Source: Anoxybacillus sp050480245
GTDB lineage: Bacteria > Bacillota > Bacilli > Bacillales > Anoxybacillaceae
Strand: one strand, 5' to 3'
Length of the DNA: 64,000 bases
Assembly (NCBI GenBank): GCA_050480245.1
Contig: JBCNEQ010000013.1
Below the pieces are notes generated by a model that was not told the DNA's origin, made no database searches, and saw only the letters and a list, made by a program, of their open reading frames with translations. This document shows positions 16,365 to 25,685 of the stretch, piece after piece. The position numbers and the translations under genes were made by a program. Each line of letters opens with the position of its first letter. Within the stretch, counting starts at the first letter, position 1.

Positions 16365-17516
16365 ATGAAACAAACATGGTTATCCACAAACTTTTTTGTA
16401 TTTTTCTTCACCTGGGGGATTTTCTTACCGTACTGGACCGTTTGGCTGATTACAAAAGGGTTAACTGCTCAACAAGCAGGGATCGTGATATCCATCGGAT
16501 TACTAGTAAGAGCTTTTTCAACTTCGTACATTTTTCCTGCCTTGTGCAAAAGGTATTGGTTATCACACGTTTCGCTTATAGTCGCTTTTTTATCTCTAAT
16601 CATCCTAGTATGTTTTTTGCCTTTTAATAATTTGGCAGGGCTTATGTTAGTAATGGTCTTTTTCAGCCTCATCTATCCCATGTTGTTACCTATCAACGAG
16701 ACAAAGGCCTCCATTCTATCAAAAGAAGAAAATGGGATTGACTATGGAAAATGCAGATTATGGGGATCGTTCGGTTTTATTCTCTCATCAGTGTTAACAG
16801 GATGGGTAGCCTCAAAAAATGCGAACAATATTATCTATTTGTTTTTACTCGGTAATCTATTCATTTTAATCCTATCATTAATTCGATCTCCATCAAGCTT
16901 AAGAGTTAAGCTTTCTCAACGGGCAGGAGGTTCCTTTGAATTACTGAAATCAAAATCATTTTTAATATGTCTCCTCCTGAGTATGGTTTTACAAGGTACC
17001 CATGCTGCCTATTATAATTACGGAGTTATTTATCTTAAACACATAGGAATCAATAGTGTTTATATTGGTGGAATCCTTGTTTTGGCTGTCTTAGCTGAAA
17101 TCGGGTTCTTTTACATTTCAAACCGAGTATTCACTAAGTTCGATGTAGCGACTATGTTTCTATTGGCCGGGATTGCATCAATTATCCGTTGGTCAAGTGT
17201 CTATTTTTTTGAGAATCCACTGGTTTTTGTGTTTTCTCAACCGTTGCACGCTTTAACATTTGGTCTCACGCACTTTGCATTCATGACTTTTGTTAATCAA
17301 TATATTAGTAAGGACAAAATTCCTTCAGCTCATGGACTCTACGCAGCACTTGCCATGAGTTTAACCACTGGGGTTTTAACACTTGTCAGTGGATACTTGT
17401 ACTTGTATTCACCTGGATTCCCATTTCTCGGAATGGCATTGGTCGTGGCACCTAGTTTATTCCTATGCCCGATGCTTAAAAAGCTTACCCGTCAATCCAG
17501 CACATTTCAGGTATGA
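16365..17516 (+). CDS. MFS transporter (PPP/HcaT-like)
   Basis: A 383-residue membrane transporter with about 12 hydrophobic segments. The N-terminal FFFTWGIFLPYWTVWLI block and GIDYGKCRLWGSFGFIL (before TM5) resemble the 3-phenylpropionate/nucleoside-symporter-like MFS group. The ATG follows AGGGGAAG. It is the third gene after P450 and hydrolase; with these it may export or import a small metabolite. The stop is only nine bases before the ISLre2 end, so a short C-terminal alteration cannot be excluded. Confidence 0.78.
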   Translation: MKQTWLSTNFFVFFFTWGIFLPYWTVWLITKGLTAQQAGIVISIGLLVRAFSTSYIFPALCKRYWLSHVSLIVAFLSLIILVCFLPFNNLAGLMLVMVFFSLIYPMLLPINETKASILSKEENGIDYGKCRLWGSFGFILSSVLTGWVASKNANNIIYLFLLGNLFILILSLIRSPSSLRVKLSQRAGGSFELLKSKSFLICLLLSMVLQGTHAAYYNYGVIYLKHIGINSVYIGGILVLAVLAEIGFFYISNRVFTKFDVATMFLLAGIASIIRWSSVYFFENPLVFVFSQPLHALTFGLTHFAFMTFVNQYISKDKIPSAHGLYAALAMSLTTGVLTLVSGYLYLYSPGFPFLGMALVVAPSLFLCPMLKKLTRQSSTFQV

Positions 17517-17548
17517 GTAAAATGTTTGTGGGAGAAAAAAAGACAGGT

Positions 17549-17580
17549 TCCTGATTTGGTATAATCAGGAACCTGTCCGA
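17549..17580. terminator. Long perfect hairpin at the ISLre2 left end
   Basis: GACAGGTTCCTGATT pairs with AATCAGGAACCTGTC around a short loop. It may shield the transposase from outside transcription or end the P450-hydrolase-MFS transcript. Confidence 0.6.
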
Positions 17581-17656
17581 TATGTAAGCAAAATAGATGA
17601 AAAATGGGCTCTCCTCCTGTAAGGTAGTAAGTGCGAAAAAATAACCAAAGAAAGGA

Positions 17657-19014
17657 GTGGAGCCCACGCAGGATTATATCACAGATGGAGTCACATGGGA
17701 AGACATTGAACAGTTATTGTTTCGGCATATGCAAAAAGAATATGGTCAACTGCTTCAACAGGTGTTGGAGGATATCGACCGCACATTGGCGGAAAAACGA
17801 GATAAAAAACGATACGCGCTCAAAGATAAACGAGGGATACGGATGTAGACGATGTTTGGAGAAGTGGAAGTCAAGCGGAACTATTACTTCGATCGGGAAA
17901 AACAGAGGTATGTCTGTCTGTTGGATGCTTTTCTTCAGTTTGAGGGGGCACATGGAGTCAGTCCGTTGTTAGAAGAAACAGCGATTCATCTGGCAGTGAC
18001 AGGTTCATCGTATCGACAAGCTGCCCAGTCCTTAGAGAAACTGGTGGGATATGCGTGCATGAGCCACGAAACGATTCGTCAGTTGATTGTCGAGGCTGAA
18101 GTCGTTGGACACCGCAAGATGGAGAAAAAAGGTCGGGTGTTTTTCATTGAAGCGGACGGGTTGTACGTCAAACGGCAACGAAGCCGCATGAAAGGAAAAG
18201 AAGAGAAAATTGTGACGATTCACCAAGGATGGGAGAAAAACGGCAAACGAGTTTCTTTGGTGAACCGACGCTACTATGTTCATCAAACGAATGAGCCAAT
18301 CTGGGAAGCCATCGAGAGCTTCTTAGTGAAAGAATATGGGTATGATCCACTAGAAGATTGGGTCGTCATCAATGGAGATGGTGCCCCATGGATCACGGGT
18401 TGTCGTGAATATTTCGGAGATAGAGGGTACTTTCAGCTCGATCAGTTCCATGTAGCGAGAGAGATTCGGCAATTGTTCCGAGGTCATGCGAGATATCGGG
18501 TGATTCGAAAGAAGTTAGCATCATGGGGTGAAGAAGGTGTGTTACGAGAACTCACAAGCGCCATCGGTACGTTAGAACATGAGGAGAAGGAAAAGCAACT
18601 CGAGGCGCTTGTTCGTCGAATCGAGGAGATACCAGGATGTTTACGTGACTATCGCGTATGGTTGAAGGAAAAAGGGATTGACACGACAAACATGAGGGCG
18701 ATGGGGAGTGCGGAAGGAACGATGCATGTGTTTGCGAAACGAAGTAAAAACGGTCGAAGTTGGAGGGATGCAGGGATTGAAGCGATGTTGCGAGCGATCG
18801 TCGCGATAAAAGATACGTTACTCATTCGGACACGCGATGGAGTGATGTATGGCGGGAAGAACGAGGAGAAACGAAACGAGAAACGATCGTGAAAAAGGCA
18901 CTGAAGCGCGTGCAAACGCAAATGACAGAAGTGGTACGAGATAACATCCCATACCTTCGCCAATCTTCAGGGACACCGATTTACGAGGCATTGCAAGCAT
19001 TGAAAGGTTTTTAA
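17657..19014 (+). pseudogene. ISLre2-family transposase with stop codon and frameshift
   Basis: The frame from the GTG at 17657 (family sequence QDYITDGVTWEDIE follows) stops with TAG at 17846-17848 and resumes in the same frame with FGEVEVKRNYYF, so CAG to TAG is likely. The main block (17852-18892) has family features such as EADGLYVK, GDGAPWI and FQLDQFH. Near 18870-18885 the frame moves by -1; the true C-terminus continues to ALQALKGF and TAA at 19012. An ACG at 17672, eight bases from AAAGGAG, could be a mutated ATG start. Confidence 0.82.
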
Positions 19015-19149
19015 AACGAGAGAAAACGCACATACCTACAGGATGAGAGTAAGTAAAAGCGCTTACATATAACGATTTTATAAAACCATATATAACCAAA
19101 AAAATCGGTCGAGAAAAAAATCTCCCACAAAGTCTTGACTCAAACCCAT

Positions 19150-19201
19150 ACTTAAATACACTTGCAACGAAGGTGTAAATTTTTTAAAATGATATGTATA
19201 A
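19150..19201 (+). repeat. Right copy of the 52-bp direct repeat
   Basis: Repeats 11368-11419 with one mismatch (A versus G). It holds the leuS promoter, TGTAAA (19174-19179) and TATAAT (19197-19202) with 17-base spacing and an extended TG, plus an inverted repeat TACACTT/AAGGTGTA. Confidence 0.92.
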
Positions 19202-19202
19202 T
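19174..19202 (+). promoter_or_regulatory. leuS promoter
   Basis: TGTAAA, 17 bases, TATAAT with TG one base before the -10 box, about 15 bases before the T-box leader begins. Confidence 0.7.
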
Positions 19203-19211
19203 GAAATAATG

Positions 19212-19447
19212 GAAAATGACGGTGAAAAGGAGTAGTAGTAAACAAATGGTCGGCAGAGAGTTGACGGGCGGTGCGAGTCAACCGAAGTTTGTTTACGAAC
19301 TCGCCTTGGAGTCGCGTGTGCGAATGAAGTAGCATGCGCCGTGAATCTGCGTTAATGATGAAAGTGAGTGCACGATTCGTGCGCTAACAAGGGTGGTACC
19401 GCGGGAGAATCCTCTCGTCCCTTTTTGGGATGGGAGGTTTTTTGTTT
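19212..19447 (+). promoter_or_regulatory. T-box leader of leuS
   Basis: The T-box sequence AGGGTGGTACCGCG is at 19390-19403, followed by a terminator (CCTCTCGTCCC and GGGATGGGAGG, then T6). The likely specifier codon is CTC (leucine) at 19300-19302 in GAACTCGCC. Uncharged tRNA-Leu should cause antitermination into leuS. Confidence 0.93.
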
Positions 19448-19487
19448 TTCATTTTTGTTAAAAATGGATTAAAAGGAGGTTTGTCAC

Positions 19488-21905
19488 GTGAGTTTTAATC
19501 ATCGAGAAATCGAAAAAAAATGGCAAAAGTATTGGGAAGAAAATAAAACATTTAAAACGACAGAAGACGACGGAAAGCGAAAGTTTTATGCGCTTGACAT
19601 GTTTCCGTATCCATCAGGGGCAGGGTTGCACGTTGGTCACCCTGAAGGATATACAGCAACGGACATTTTAGCGCGCATGAAGCGCATGCAGGGATATAAC
19701 GTGTTGCATCCAATGGGATGGGATGCGTTCGGATTGCCAGCTGAGCAGTACGCGCTTGATACAGGAAATGATCCAGCCGAATTTACAGAAAAAAATATTA
19801 ACAACTTCCGCCGTCAAATTAAATCGCTCGGTTTTTCATATGATTGGGATCGCGAAGTGAATACAACTGATCCGAACTATTACAAATGGACACAATGGAT
19901 TTTCTTAAAGTTATATGAAAAAGGATTAGCGTATATGGATGAAGTGCCGGTCAACTGGTGCCCAGCGCTAGGAACGGTATTAGCGAATGAAGAAGTGATC
20001 GATGGAAAAAGCGAGCGTGGCGGTCACCCGGTCATTCGTAAGCCGATGAAACAATGGATGCTTCGCATTACCGCATATGCCGATCGTTTGCTTGAAGATT
20101 TAGAGGAACTTGATTGGCCTGAAAGCATAAAAGAAATGCAACGCAACTGGATCGGCCGTTCAGAAGGAGCAAATATTCATTTTCAAGTCGATGGACACGA
20201 TGAAACGTTTACGGTGTTTACAACGCGTCCAGATACGCTATTTGGTGCAACTTATGCCGTGCTTGCCCCTGAACATCCGCTCGTTGAAAAAATTACAACA
20301 CCTGAGCAAAAAGAAGCGGTTGAAGCATATTTAAAGCAAATTCAAAGCAAAAGCGATCTTGAGCGCACGGATTTAGCGAAAGAAAAAACAGGTGTATTTA
20401 CGGGAGCATATGCGATCAACCCAGCCAATGGGGAAAAATTGCCGATTTGGATCGCAGATTACGTGTTAATGAGCTACGGTACAGGCGCAATTATGGCAGT
20501 GCCAGCCCATGATGAACGCGATTATGAATTTGCAAAAAAATTCAATTTGCCAATTAAAGAAGTCGTTGCTGGTGGTGATATTTCAAAAGAAGCATACACA
20601 GGCGATGGGGAACATATTAACTCTGATTTCTTAAACGGTTTAAATAAAGAAGAAGCGATGAAAAAAATGATTGAATGGTTGGAAGCCAACGGAAAAGGTG
20701 AGAAAAAAGTTTCGTATCGCCTTCGCGATTGGTTATTTAGCCGCCAACGTTATTGGGGCGAACCGATTCCAATTATCCATTGGGAAGACGGTACGATGAC
20801 GCCAGTGCCAGAAGAAGAATTGCCGCTTGTGTTGCCAAAGACAGATGAAATTAAACCGTCGGGCACAGGGGAGTCCCCACTAGCAAACATTGAAGAATGG
20901 GTGAACGTTGTTGACCCGAAAACAGGCAAAAAAGGTCGCCGCGAAACGAATACGATGCCACAGTGGGCAGGAAGTTGCTGGTATTATTTACGCTATATTG
21001 ATCCGCATAACGATAAGCAATTGGCTGACCCTAAAAAATTAGAAAAATGGTTGCCTGTCGACATTTATATTGGTGGGGCAGAACATGCGGTATTGCATTT
21101 GTTATATGCGCGTTTTTGGCATAAGTTTTTATACGATATTGGTGTTGTGCCAACAAAAGAACCGTTCCAAAAACTATTTAACCAAGGAATGATTCTTGGG
21201 GAAAATAATGAAAAAATGAGCAAATCAAAAGGAAATGTTGTCAATCCAGACGATATTGTTGAAAGTCATGGCGCTGACACATTGCGTTTGTACGAAATGT
21301 TTATGGGTCCTTTAGAAGCATCGATTGCATGGTCGACGAAAGGACTTGACGGTGCACGTCGCTTCTTAGATCGTGTATGGCGTTTATTTGTTGAAGAAAA
21401 CGGTGAATTAAATCCAAAAATCGTTGATGACCCAGAAACAGATACGCTTGAACGCGTATATCATCAAACGGTGAAAAAAGTAACAGAAGATTACGAAGCG
21501 CTTCGTTTCAATACAGCGATTTCACAATTAATGGTATTTATTAATGAAGCATATAAAGCGCCTGTATTGCCAAAAGTGTATATGGAAGGATTTGTAAAGT
21601 TGTTGTCACCAGTTTGCCCACATATTGCAGAAGAGCTATGGGAAAAGCTTGGACATAACAATACGATCGCATACGAAGCTTGGCCAGCATACGATGAAGC
21701 GAAATTAGTCGAAGATGAAGTCGAAATCGTCATTCAAGTGAACGGAAAAGTGCGTGCGAAATTGCACGTGCCAGCTGATGCAACGAAAGAACAACTTGAG
21801 CAATTGGCGATGGAAGACGAAAAAATTAAAGAACAAATTGAAGGAAAAACGGTGCGTAAAGTGATCGCTGTGCCAGGCAAATTAGTCAACATTGTTGCAA
21901 ATTAA
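19488..21905 (+). CDS. leuS: Leucyl-tRNA synthetase
   Basis: Charges tRNA-Leu with leucine. The 805-residue class I enzyme has HVGH (48-51), the editing CP1 domain (about 225-415, with TTRPDTLFGATY), and KMSKS (576-580). A GTG start follows AAGGAGG by seven bases. It is monocistronic, under T-box control, and ended by a strong terminator. The upstream island came to lie immediately before its promoter. Confidence 0.98.
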   Translation: MSFNHREIEKKWQKYWEENKTFKTTEDDGKRKFYALDMFPYPSGAGLHVGHPEGYTATDILARMKRMQGYNVLHPMGWDAFGLPAEQYALDTGNDPAEFTEKNINNFRRQIKSLGFSYDWDREVNTTDPNYYKWTQWIFLKLYEKGLAYMDEVPVNWCPALGTVLANEEVIDGKSERGGHPVIRKPMKQWMLRITAYADRLLEDLEELDWPESIKEMQRNWIGRSEGANIHFQVDGHDETFTVFTTRPDTLFGATYAVLAPEHPLVEKITTPEQKEAVEAYLKQIQSKSDLERTDLAKEKTGVFTGAYAINPANGEKLPIWIADYVLMSYGTGAIMAVPAHDERDYEFAKKFNLPIKEVVAGGDISKEAYTGDGEHINSDFLNGLNKEEAMKKMIEWLEANGKGEKKVSYRLRDWLFSRQRYWGEPIPIIHWEDGTMTPVPEEELPLVLPKTDEIKPSGTGESPLANIEEWVNVVDPKTGKKGRRETNTMPQWAGSCWYYLRYIDPHNDKQLADPKKLEKWLPVDIYIGGAEHAVLHLLYARFWHKFLYDIGVVPTKEPFQKLFNQGMILGENNEKMSKSKGNVVNPDDIVESHGADTLRLYEMFMGPLEASIAWSTKGLDGARRFLDRVWRLFVEENGELNPKIVDDPETDTLERVYHQTVKKVTEDYEALRFNTAISQLMVFINEAYKAPVLPKVYMEGFVKLLSPVCPHIAEELWEKLGHNNTIAYEAWPAYDEAKLVEDEVEIVIQVNGKVRAKLHVPADATKEQLEQLAMEDEKIKEQIEGKTVRKVIAVPGKLVNIVAN

Positions 21906-21911
21906 TCGTGA

Positions 21912-21946
21912 AAAAAAGCCTCTCACATATGCGGTGAGAGGCTTTC
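21912..21946 (+). terminator. Terminator of leuS
   Basis: AAGCCTCTCAC and GTGAGAGGCTT arms are followed by a short T run. Confidence 0.8.
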
Positions 21947-21968
21947 ATTAAGAGAAAGGAAGAGATAG

Positions 21969-22265
21969 ATGAAAGAAATGACAGCAGCACAACTAAAACA
22001 AATGATGCAATCAGGTAAGCGTGTTCATGTGATTGACGTGCGCGAAGATGAAGAAGTGATTTTTGGAATGATCCCGTCAGCTATTCATATAAAAATGGGC
22101 GATATTCCTGAGCGACTAAACGAACTAGATAAAAATGAAACGTATATGATTATTTGTCGTTCCGGCGTTCGGAGCGAACATGTTTGTCGCTATTTAGAGG
22201 CGCATGGTTATGATGTATGTAACATTGTCGATGGCATGCTCGGATGGGACGGCGAACTTGTGTAA
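21969..22265 (+). CDS. ytwF: Rhodanese-domain protein
   Basis: A 98-residue single rhodanese domain. VIDVREDEEV is the start of the fold and CRSGVRS carries the active-site cysteine 63. Such proteins carry persulfide sulfur to acceptors; the acceptor here is unknown. AGAAAGGAAGAGA lies just upstream. It is a single gene ending in a bidirectional hairpin. YtwF is the matching B. subtilis name as I recall. Confidence 0.82.
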   Translation: MKEMTAAQLKQMMQSGKRVHVIDVREDEEVIFGMIPSAIHIKMGDIPERLNELDKNETYMIICRSGVRSEHVCRYLEAHGYDVCNIVDGMLGWDGELV

Positions 22266-22296
22266 TTGAAGCAAAAATGTAGCGAAAGTGATCGCT

Positions 22297-22335
22297 TAAA
22301 CCAATAAGATCGCTTGATCGGCGATCTTATTGGCT
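22297..22335. terminator. Bidirectional terminator between ytwF and ytfP
   Basis: CCAATAAGATCGC (22301-22313) and GCGATCTTATTGG (22321-22333) pair perfectly; the ytfP stop codon is within the arm. Confidence 0.75.
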
Positions 22336-23592
22336 TGCATATATGGCTGCATGCATGCCGGCAAGCCGACCGGTCACAAGGGCAGCGGTAATATTATAGC
22401 CTCCTGTATAGCCGTGAATGTCTAAAATTTCTCCGCAAAAATAAAGACCTTTCATCAGCTTAGATGCCATTTCTTTCGGATGGACTTCTTTGACGGATAC
22501 TCCTCCACCTGTGACGAACGCTTTCTCAAGCGGCAACGTGCCATGTACGGAAAAAGAAAATTTTTTTAATAACGAAACGAACATCCGCACTTTCTCACGA
22601 CTGAGTGTGCTTGCGACCGTATGTGGATCAATTGTTGCTTGCTCGAGTAAAAACAATGCATATCGCTCTGGGAGAGGAAGCGTCGCTTTAACAATGGTTT
22701 TTATTGTCTTTTTTGGTTCTTCTTTCATGGCGCGCACAATATGTTGAAATAATGTTTCTTCTTTTTCATCTGGCAACGCATCAATCACCATGGTCACAGA
22801 AGATTGTTTTTTTAACTGTTTCACAACAAATTGGCTACATCGTAATGCAGCAGGTCCTGAAATACCGAAATGTGTAAAAATCATATCCATTCGGTGTGTG
22901 ACGGTTGGTTTTCCTTTTTCGTTTAATACGCTTAATGCAACATCACGCAATGATAGTCCTTGTAACGTTCGCTTTTGAATAAATGGTTCATGTGAAATAA
23001 TCGGCACTTCCGTTGGAAATAGCTCTGTAATTGTATGTCCAGCTTTTTCTGCCCATGCGTAGCCGTCCCCTGTCGAACCGGTATGTGGCACAGATTTGCC
23101 ACCAACGGCAACGACAACCGCTTTTGCTCGAATCATTTCCCCTGTTCGCAGCGTCACTCCATATACGGATCCATCTTTATATTCAATGTCTTTGACAGGA
23201 GTATGAACGCGAATGTCAACGCGCAATCGTTTTAATTCTCGAAGCAAAGCTTGTACGACAGATTGCGCACTATCGCTCACCGGAAACATGCGACCGTGGT
23301 CCTCTTCTTTTAACGGAACGCCAAGCCGTTCAAAAAAGCGAATAATATCTTCATTATTAAATACCGAAAAGGCACGATATAAAAAACGGCCGTTTCCCGG
23401 AATATGTTGAATGAGTTCATCGACTGGTCGTCTATTTGTCACATTGCAACGCCCACCGCCTGAAATGGCTAATTTTCGTCCGAGCTTATCCCCCTTATCA
23501 AGGAGGAGCACACGCTTACTTCGTTCCCCAGCGGCGATGGCTGCCATGAGTCCTGACGGTCCTCCACCGATGACTATAACATCATATGTCAT
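22327..23592 (-). CDS. ytfP: FAD-dependent HI0933-family oxidoreductase
   Basis: A 421-residue flavoprotein of the HI0933/YhiN/YtfP family, role unknown. The dinucleotide-binding motif VIVIGGGPSGLMAA is at the N-terminus, KLGRKLAISGGGRCNVTN follows and the family C-terminal block GLYFCGEILDIHGYTGGYN is present. The ATG at 23592 gives MTYDVIV, with AAAGGA upstream; the longer GTG at 23601 lies too near that site. It is divergent from murJ. Confidence 0.88.
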   Translation of the reverse strand: MTYDVIVIGGGPSGLMAAIAAGERSKRVLLLDKGDKLGRKLAISGGGRCNVTNRRPVDELIQHIPGNGRFLYRAFSVFNNEDIIRFFERLGVPLKEEDHGRMFPVSDSAQSVVQALLRELKRLRVDIRVHTPVKDIEYKDGSVYGVTLRTGEMIRAKAVVVAVGGKSVPHTGSTGDGYAWAEKAGHTITELFPTEVPIISHEPFIQKRTLQGLSLRDVALSVLNEKGKPTVTHRMDMIFTHFGISGPAALRCSQFVVKQLKKQSSVTMVIDALPDEKEETLFQHIVRAMKEEPKKTIKTIVKATLPLPERYALFLLEQATIDPHTVASTLSREKVRMFVSLLKKFSFSVHGTLPLEKAFVTGGGVSVKEVHPKEMASKLMKGLYFCGEILDIHGYTGGYNITAALVTGRLAGMHAAIYASQ

Positions 23593-23693
23593 CACTTTCA
23601 CGTCCTTTCTGTTACGATTATAAATGATTTTATGAAAAAGAAAAAAGTGTGCTAAAATAAGTGAAGCAATGAATCCGTTAAGGAAGGGATGTT

Positions 23694-25319
23694 ATGTCAT
23701 CATCAAAGTTATTGCGTGGCACGTTTATTTTAACTGGTGGCGTGTTTTTGTCACGCATATTAGGGCTTATATACGTCTTCCCATTTTACCAACTTGTTGG
23801 CAAACAAGGAGGAGCACTTTATTCTTACGGTTACGTTCCATACACACTATTTATTAGCATCGCAACGATGGGAGTGCCGCTTGCAGTATCCAAGTTTGTC
23901 TCGAAATACAATGCACTTGGGGAATATGCGATTGGACGAAAGTTGTTTCGTTCAGGGATCATGTTAATGGCGGTCACCGGTTTTCTCGCTTGGCTTATTT
24001 TATACATGAGTGCACCACTATTAGCACCGTTTGTTGTCAATGATGACGGACACGGCAACTCGATTGCCGATGTTACTTCTGTTATTCGTGCGGTTAGTTT
24101 CGCTTTATTGCTTGTGCCGATGATGAGTTTAATTCGCGGCTTTTTTCAAGGGCATGAATCAATGGGGCCGACAGCGCTTTCGCAAGTTATCGAACAGCTT
24201 GTCCGCATCATCTTTTTGCTTGCAGGTAGCTATATCGTTTTACGTATTTTTGATGGTTCGCTTGTGACTGCCATTCAAGTTGCAACGTTTTCTGCCTTTA
24301 TTGGCGCTGTCGGTGGACTAGCTGTTTTATTCATGTATTGGTTTAAGCGAAAATCATTTTTAGATGAACTATTAAAGCAAGATCGTGGCACGATCCATAT
24401 GTCGTTAAAAGATATGTATAAAGAACTGATTGCCTACGCAGCACCATTTGCTTTTGTTGGTTTGGCGATGCCGTTATATCAGCTTATTGATCAATTTACA
24501 TTTAACAAAGCGATGGCAAGCATCGGGCTCGGTGCGATTTCAGAGGATGCATACGGCATTTTTAATGTATGGGCGCAAAAGCTAGTTATTATTCCGGTCA
24601 CGTTAGCAACGTCGTTTAGTTTAACGCTTATTCCGACGATTACGAAAGCATATGTGCAAGGGGAGAAGAAACAGTTACGCACATATTTAAACGATACGTT
24701 TCAAGTTGTTATGTTTATTACGCTGCCTGCAGTCATTGGTATGGCGCTTTTATCTGAATATGTATATGCGGCTTTTTACAGCTATGATCCACTCGGAACG
24801 GAAGTGTTGCGGGCATATGCGCCAACGGCGATTTTCTTTGCTTTATTTTCTGTGACAGCTGCTATTTTGCAAGGGATTAATAAACAAAAATTTACTGTGA
24901 TTAGTTTGACGATTGGACTGTTGTTCAAATTATTTTTTAACTATATACTTATCGTCTCGTTTGAAACAACAGGAGCTATTTTGGCGACGACAGTCGGATA
25001 TGCATTGTCAGTTGGGTTAAACTTATGGGTCATCCAGCGTTATACAAATTATCGGTATCATTTTGTCGCAAAGCGTATATTGTTTATGGGGATTTTGACG
25101 GCGATCATGTGCGCTGTTGTTTGGCCGATTGTGAAACTTCTCGATCGTTTCCTTCATTACAATGGCAGCATGATTCAATCGGTCATGATCGTCGCGGTTG
25201 GTGGACTCATCGGAGCGGCTGTTTATTTTTACTTTAGTGAACGTTCGAACTTGCTGTATATGTTATTTGGAAATCGGTTTTCATTTTTACGAAAAAAAGA
25301 AAAGAAGGCTGTGTCATAG
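23694..25319 (+). CDS. murJ: Lipid II flippase / polysaccharide exporter (YtgP/MurJ)
   Basis: A 541-residue multidrug/oligosaccharidyl-lipid/polysaccharide (MOP) superfamily protein with about 14 transmembrane segments. The sequence MSSSKLLRGTFILTGG, LSRILGLIY and GVPLAVSKFVSKYNA match the YtgP/SpoVB group. B. subtilis YtgP (MurJ) is one of the redundant lipid II flippases that move cell-wall precursor across the membrane. AAGGGATG lies before the ATG. The stop codon sits in the loop of its terminator. Confidence 0.9.
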   Translation: MSSSKLLRGTFILTGGVFLSRILGLIYVFPFYQLVGKQGGALYSYGYVPYTLFISIATMGVPLAVSKFVSKYNALGEYAIGRKLFRSGIMLMAVTGFLAWLILYMSAPLLAPFVVNDDGHGNSIADVTSVIRAVSFALLLVPMMSLIRGFFQGHESMGPTALSQVIEQLVRIIFLLAGSYIVLRIFDGSLVTAIQVATFSAFIGAVGGLAVLFMYWFKRKSFLDELLKQDRGTIHMSLKDMYKELIAYAAPFAFVGLAMPLYQLIDQFTFNKAMASIGLGAISEDAYGIFNVWAQKLVIIPVTLATSFSLTLIPTITKAYVQGEKKQLRTYLNDTFQVVMFITLPAVIGMALLSEYVYAAFYSYDPLGTEVLRAYAPTAIFFALFSVTAAILQGINKQKFTVISLTIGLLFKLFFNYILIVSFETTGAILATTVGYALSVGLNLWVIQRYTNYRYHFVAKRILFMGILTAIMCAVVWPIVKLLDRFLHYNGSMIQSVMIVAVGGLIGAAVYFYFSERSNLLYMLFGNRFSFLRKKEKKAVS

Positions 25320-25333
25320 CCTTCTTCTTTCTA
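25303..25333 (+). terminator. Terminator of murJ
   Basis: GAAGGCT and AGCCTTC arms, then TTCTTTCT. Confidence 0.65.
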
Positions 25334-25579
25334 TTAGAAGTCGCTGCTAACCGGGAATCCGAGCTGACGTTCGACGCGTTGGAGACGTCGATTTAAATTG
25401 TTAATTTGTTGTTGTTGTCGCTCGGTAATGCGCTCAAGGCGGTCGACGCGACGTTCAAGTGAGTCGCTTGGAAAACCCGGTGTTCCAGGGAATGTTGGTG
25501 TTCCAGGGAATCCTGGCATAAACGGAGTACCTCCGTAATAAGGCATACCAGGCATTTGCTGTTGTTGACGTTCATCCAT
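25334..25579 (-). CDS. Small proline/glycine-rich coiled-coil protein
   Basis: An 81-residue protein with two parts: residues 8-38 are rich in PGM/PGTP/FPG repeats (PGTPTFPGTPGFP) and residues 40-75 form a heptad-like RRVDRLERITERQQQQINNLNRRLQRVERQ coil broken here into shorter pieces of high charge. It resembles spore coat or exosporium-associated small proteins in composition, but no family is recognised. AAAGGAG lies nine bases from the ATG. Confidence 0.7.
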   Translation of the reverse strand: MDERQQQQMPGMPYYGGTPFMPGFPGTPTFPGTPGFPSDSLERRVDRLERITERQQQQINNLNRRLQRVERQLGFPVSSDF

Positions 25580-25685
25580 TTGGAAAACTCCTTTCGCTTT
25601 GATCGTTACGTAGGCAGTATATGTGACAGTTGATACAGGTGTGTGGACGAACGTCTAAAAACGAAAAACATTTGGAGGGATTTTA

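Larger units (their letters stand above)
17525..19131 (+). mobile_element. ISLre2-family insertion sequence (inactive)
   Basis: About 1.6 kb with ends sharing TTTGTGGGAGA as inverted repeats (17525-17535 and 19121-19131). It encodes a UPF0236/ISLre2-type transposase interrupted by a stop codon and a frameshift. A long hairpin lies near the left end. Whether a target duplication exists was not resolved. Confidence 0.75.

Noticed and set aside
11368..19201. The 52-bp repeats as attL/attR of an integrative element
   Set aside because: No integrase or recombinase gene, no conjugation or phage genes, and the repeat is a promoter region rather than a tRNA end.
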